35,979 nucleotides of DNA from Verrucomicrobiaceae bacterium (GTDB taxonomy: Bacteria; Verrucomicrobiota; Verrucomicrobiia; Verrucomicrobiales; Akkermansiaceae), in the NCBI GenBank assembly GCA_027485615.1, contig JAIXQS010000170.1:1-35979 (forward strand), in the 5' to 3' direction. Both the position numbers and the translations under genes were made by a program. Of the stretch, positions 33,726-35,979 are shown in pieces (within the stretch, counting starts at the first letter, position 1; the number at the start of each line of letters is the position of its first letter). The notes under the pieces were generated by a model. That model made no database searches, was not told the origin of the DNA, and was given only the letters and a program-made list of their open reading frames with translations.

Positions 33726-35201
33726 ATGTCGAAGAAAATGAAAAAGGTGGCGCGCGAACTCCTCTTCGGGGATCTCTGGGAATTCGATCCGGCTCCCGAG
33801 ACGGCTCCGGCGGGCATAGCGGATCGATACGGGCTGTTCATCGGCGGCGAGTTTGTCGCTCCGAAATCGAAGAAGTGGTTCGATTCCATCAGCCCGCGTG
33901 ATGAGGCGAAGCTTTCCGAGATCGCTCTCGCGGGACAGGCGGATGTGGATGCGGCTTACGCGGCTGCGGGCAAGGCTTTCCCGGCATGGTCGAAACTGCC
34001 GGGGGCGGAGCGCGGGAAGTATCTCTACCGCCTGGCACGGCTGTTGCAGGATCGTGCGAGGGAGTTCGCGGTGGCGGAAACGCTCGACGGCGGCAAGCCG
34101 ATCCGTGAGGCGCGCGACTTCGATGTGCCCATGGCGGCCGCGCATTTTTTCTACCACGCGGGTTGGGCGGACAAGCTGGAGTATGCCGCGCCTGGCCGTG
34201 ATTTGCGCGCGCTCGGCGTCGTCGGCCAGGTGATCCCGTGGAATTTCCCGCTGTTGATGTTGGCGTGGAAACTCGCGCCCGCCCTCGCGTTGGGAAACAC
34301 CGTGGTGCTGAAACCGGCCGAGACCACCTCCATCACCGCGCTGAAATTCGCCGAGCTGATCCGCGACGCGGGCTTGCCGCCGGGTGTGGTGAACATCGTC
34401 ACCGGCGCGGGCGAAACGGGCGCCGCCGTGGTGAAACATCCCACCGCCGCGAAGATCGCTTTCACCGGCTCCACGGGCGTCGGGAAATGGATCCAGCGCG
34501 AGCTCGCCGGGACGGGGAAACGCCTCACGCTCGAACTCGGCGGCAAGGGCGCGAACATCGTCTTCGAGGACGCGGCGATCGACCAGGCGGTCGAGGGCAT
34601 TATCAACGGGATCTTTTTCAACCAGGGCCATGTCTGCTGCGCCGGATCGCGGCTGCTGCTGCAGGAGAGCATCGAGGCGGAGGTGTTGCGGAAACTGAAG
34701 CTGCGCATGAAAACCCTGCGCACCGGCGATCCGCTCGACAAGAATACCGACATCGGCGCGATCAACTCGAAGCGGCAATGGGAGCGCATCACCGAACTCG
34801 TCGATGCCGGTGTCGGCGAGGGCGCGGAGATCTACCAGCACGGCTGCGTGCTTCCGGAAAAAGGCTTCTATTTCCCGCCGACCCTGCTCTGCGGCGTCAC
34901 CCAGAGCCACCGTGTGATGAGGGAGGAGATCTTCGGCCCGGTGCTTTCCGTGCTCACTTTCCGCACGCCGGATGAGGCGGTGGAGAAAGCGAACAACACC
35001 GTCTATGGCCTCAGCGCCGGCGTGTGGACGGACAAGGGTTCCAGATACCTCGCCGTCGCCTCACAGCTCAAGGCCGGCGTGGTCTGGGGGAACTCCTTCA
35101 ACAAGTTCGACCCCACCTCGCCTTTCGGTGGATTCAAGGAATCCGGCTTCGGCCGCGAGGGCGGAAGGCAGGGGCTGCTTGAGTATGGGGAGTTGGTGTA
35201 G
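33726..35201 (+). CDS. NAD(P)-dependent aldehyde dehydrogenase
   Basis: Oxidises an aldehyde to its acid using NAD(P). The 491 residues have the full family signature: cofactor-binding PWNFPLLMLAWKLAPALALGNTVVLKPAE, FTGSTGVGKWI, general base E270 in LTLELGGKGAN, and catalytic C304 in FFNQGHVCCAGSR (the usual glutamine two before the cysteine is histidine here). EEIFGPVLSV and PFGGFKESGFGREGG close the fold. The first about 30 residues (MSKKMKKVARELLFGDLWEFDPAPETAPAGI) are an extension not usual in the family. The substrate is not deducible; it is broadly similar to betaine/general aldehyde dehydrogenases. Bases 35080-35128 of this gene recur exactly at the right edge of the window. About 170 bases without a gene precede it. 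Confidence 0.95.
   Translation: MSKKMKKVARELLFGDLWEFDPAPETAPAGIADRYGLFIGGEFVAPKSKKWFDSISPRDEAKLSEIALAGQADVDAAYAAAGKAFPAWSKLPGAERGKYLYRLARLLQDRAREFAVAETLDGGKPIREARDFDVPMAAAHFFYHAGWADKLEYAAPGRDLRALGVVGQVIPWNFPLLMLAWKLAPALALGNTVVLKPAETTSITALKFAELIRDAGLPPGVVNIVTGAGETGAAVVKHPTAAKIAFTGSTGVGKWIQRELAGTGKRLTLELGGKGANIVFEDAAIDQAVEGIINGIFFNQGHVCCAGSRLLLQESIEAEVLRKLKLRMKTLRTGDPLDKNTDIGAINSKRQWERITELVDAGVGEGAEIYQHGCVLPEKGFYFPPTLLCGVTQSHRVMREEIFGPVLSVLTFRTPDEAVEKANNTVYGLSAGVWTDKGSRYLAVASQLKAGVVWGNSFNKFDPTSPFGGFKESGFGREGGRQGLLEYGELV
35080..35128. repeat. 49-bp exact direct repeat, copy 1 (within aldehyde dehydrogenase)
   Basis: Identical, without mismatch, to 35931-35979, and encodes VWGNSFNKFDPTSPFG. The match may be longer to the right, because copy 2 ends at the window edge. 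Confidence 0.95.
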
Positions 35202-35214
35202 GGAGTCAGCGGCT

Positions 35215-35619
35215 TTACGGTTCCGGACTGATCAGTTTCACCTTCGGAAAGTAAGTCTGATAGCGGGCGGTGTCCCGGGTGAGGATGGGGATGCCGAGGG
35301 CTTCCGCGTGACCGCCGATGAGGAAATCGGGAAGAGTGGAGGTCTTGGTGCCACCTTGTCGGCGGTACTGGAGGAATGCCTTGGCGGAGAGAAAGAGGCC
35401 TTCGCGGGGGATTTCCTGAACGCCAAGTTTCAAGGACTCGAGCAGTTCGTCCACTTCTGAGGCGGATGCAGCACCGGTGCAAAGTTCGGCATAGATGATG
35501 GGATTGACGATCAGGCCACCCGCTTGGTGGCGGGTGATCGCTTCGTCAGACCAGTTTGCCCAGACGGGATCGTCGGTGACGACGTCGAGAACGATGTTGC
35601 TGTCGATGAGAACGGGCAC
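35215..35619 (-). CDS. vapC: PIN-domain toxin, VapC family
   Basis: Putative ribonuclease toxin of a type II toxin-antitoxin pair; VapC proteins cut tRNA or rRNA. The 134 residues carry the PIN acidic set: D6 (MPVLIDSNIVLD), E45 (IIYAELCTG), D98 (TLPDFLIGGHA) and D116 (ILTRDTARY), which together bind Mg2+/Mn2+. It lies five bases after the antitoxin gene on the same strand and its 3' end is 13 bases from the convergent aldehyde dehydrogenase stop. The DFLIGGHA region matches the FitB/VapC subgroup. Confidence 0.95.
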   Translation of the reverse strand: MPVLIDSNIVLDVVTDDPVWANWSDEAITRHQAGGLIVNPIIYAELCTGAASASEVDELLESLKLGVQEIPREGLFLSAKAFLQYRRQGGTKTSTLPDFLIGGHAEALGIPILTRDTARYQTYFPKVKLISPEP

Positions 35620-35624
35620 GGTGG

Positions 35625-35882
35625 TCAGTCGCCCCGGGTGATTCTCATGGCTTCATCCGTGCTGATGCGTTCTTTCCATGCGCCCCGGACTTCAGCGCAT
35701 ACACTGGCTTTTCCACCGCGATTTGCGGGAATATTGCCACGTCGTGCTTGGTTTTGAACGAGGGTTTCCCGGGTGAGTATGTCCCGGGCTTCGGCTTCCA
35801 TCGAGCGGCCATGCTCGGCAGCGAGCACGCGCAGCCGCTGCTTCACCTGCTCTTCGAGGTTCCTTATGGTGATGGTGGCCAT
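35625..35882 (-). CDS. vapB: VapB/FitA-like ribbon-helix-helix antitoxin
   Basis: An 85-residue antitoxin. MATITIRNLEEQVKQRLRVLAAEHGRSMEAEARDILTRE is a FitA-type ribbon-helix-helix DNA-binding domain (beta strand TITIRNL, then two helices with the typical GRSMEAEAR turn). The C-terminal part (about 42-85), with the tryptophan-containing segment GAWKERISTDEAMRITRGD, should wrap around and neutralise VapC. It is the first gene of the pair, the usual order. It is probably autoregulated together with VapC through the inverted repeat in its promoter. Confidence 0.94.
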   Translation of the reverse strand: MATITIRNLEEQVKQRLRVLAAEHGRSMEAEARDILTRETLVQNQARRGNIPANRGGKASVCAEVRGAWKERISTDEAMRITRGD

Positions 35883-35888
35883 GGAAAG

Positions 35889-35928
35889 AAATTACGGATC
35901 GCTAGCATTGCTGTCAACGCTGGCAATG
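35889..35928 (-). promoter_or_regulatory. vapBC promoter with overlapping operator; leaderless
   Basis: On the minus strand TTGACA (35917-35912) and TAATTT (35894-35889) are separated by exactly 17 bases. Only six bases lie between the -10 box and the vapB ATG (35882), so transcription should begin at or next to the start codon, giving a leaderless mRNA. An inverted repeat CATTGC (35906-35911)/GCAATG (35923-35928) brackets the -35 box and is a likely VapBC operator. Confidence 0.8.
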
Positions 35929-35930
35929 TT

Positions 35931-35979
35931 TGGTCTGGGGGAACTCCTTCAACAAGTTCGACCCCACCTCGCCTTTCGG
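35931..35979. repeat. 49-bp exact direct repeat, copy 2 (right edge)
   Basis: Exact copy of 35080-35128 from the aldehyde dehydrogenase gene, starting three bases beyond the vapBC operator and running off the window. Read on the plus strand it encodes VWGNSFNKFDPTSPFG. It is either the start of a duplicated or paralogous gene end, or an assembly artefact at a contig edge. Confidence 0.9.

Overview
The window looks like chromosomal DNA of a Gram-negative, high-GC bacterium, most likely a verrucomicrobium (Luteolibacter/Haloferula-like). This is inferred from several things: a PEP-CTERM protein, a very large secreted protein with many calcium-loop (thrombospondin type 3, TSP3) repeats, a general lack of Shine-Dalgarno sequences, and the style of the housekeeping proteins. 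No 16S rRNA is present, so the assignment is tentative. Both ends of the window lie in repeated sequence (a 42-bp tandem array on the left, a 49-bp copy of an internal gene segment on the right). That would fit a complete assembly contig broken at repeats.

Layout. 1-5.5 kb: repeat array, DEAD-box RNA helicase and dCMP-deaminase-like gene (both minus), then a CstA-type transporter and a YmdB-type phosphodiesterase (plus). 5.6-19.0 kb: the translation/transcription superoperon tRNA-Thr(GGT), tuf, tRNA-Trp(CCA), secE, nusG, rplK, rplA, rplJ, rplL, rpoB, rpoC. It has a TTGACA/TAACGT promoter in front, structured RNA between several genes, and a strong intrinsic terminator after rpoC. 19.0-29.4 kb: the accessory island. 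29.5-31.5 kb: a PEP-CTERM protein with a 16-T tract in its signal peptide, an unknown minus-strand gene, and a degenerate 21-bp repeat array. 31.5-36 kb: apt, pgi, aldehyde dehydrogenase, and a VapBC toxin-antitoxin pair with an apparently leaderless promoter.

The most interesting part is the 19-29.4 kb island, which reads as a polymorphic-toxin locus of unusual architecture. A small XRE regulator is divergent from a two-gene coupled operon: a secreted 264-residue protein, then a 1660-residue Sec-exported protein with TSP3 loops, a LamG-like domain, more TSP3 loops, a junction motif (DSPNLLAPEDPWG) and a C-terminal domain with an AHH/HNH-type nuclease signature. Five bases downstream is a 424-residue protein with two Cys-x-x-Cys pairs that fits an immunity protein. 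Directly after it, the junction motif recurs in frame (9 mismatches in 68 bases, colinear for about 42 codons), but without a signal peptide or a good start codon. There it is attached to a different C-terminal domain, an alpha/beta hydrolase, followed by an overlapping lipoprotein gene with a perfect ribosome binding site. This is the arrangement expected when a new toxin tip plus immunity gene has been inserted at a homologous junction, displacing the older tip and its immunity gene into a silent orphan cassette, as known for Rhs and CdiA loci. Here it sits on a TSP3/LamG scaffold that I do not recognise as a described delivery system.
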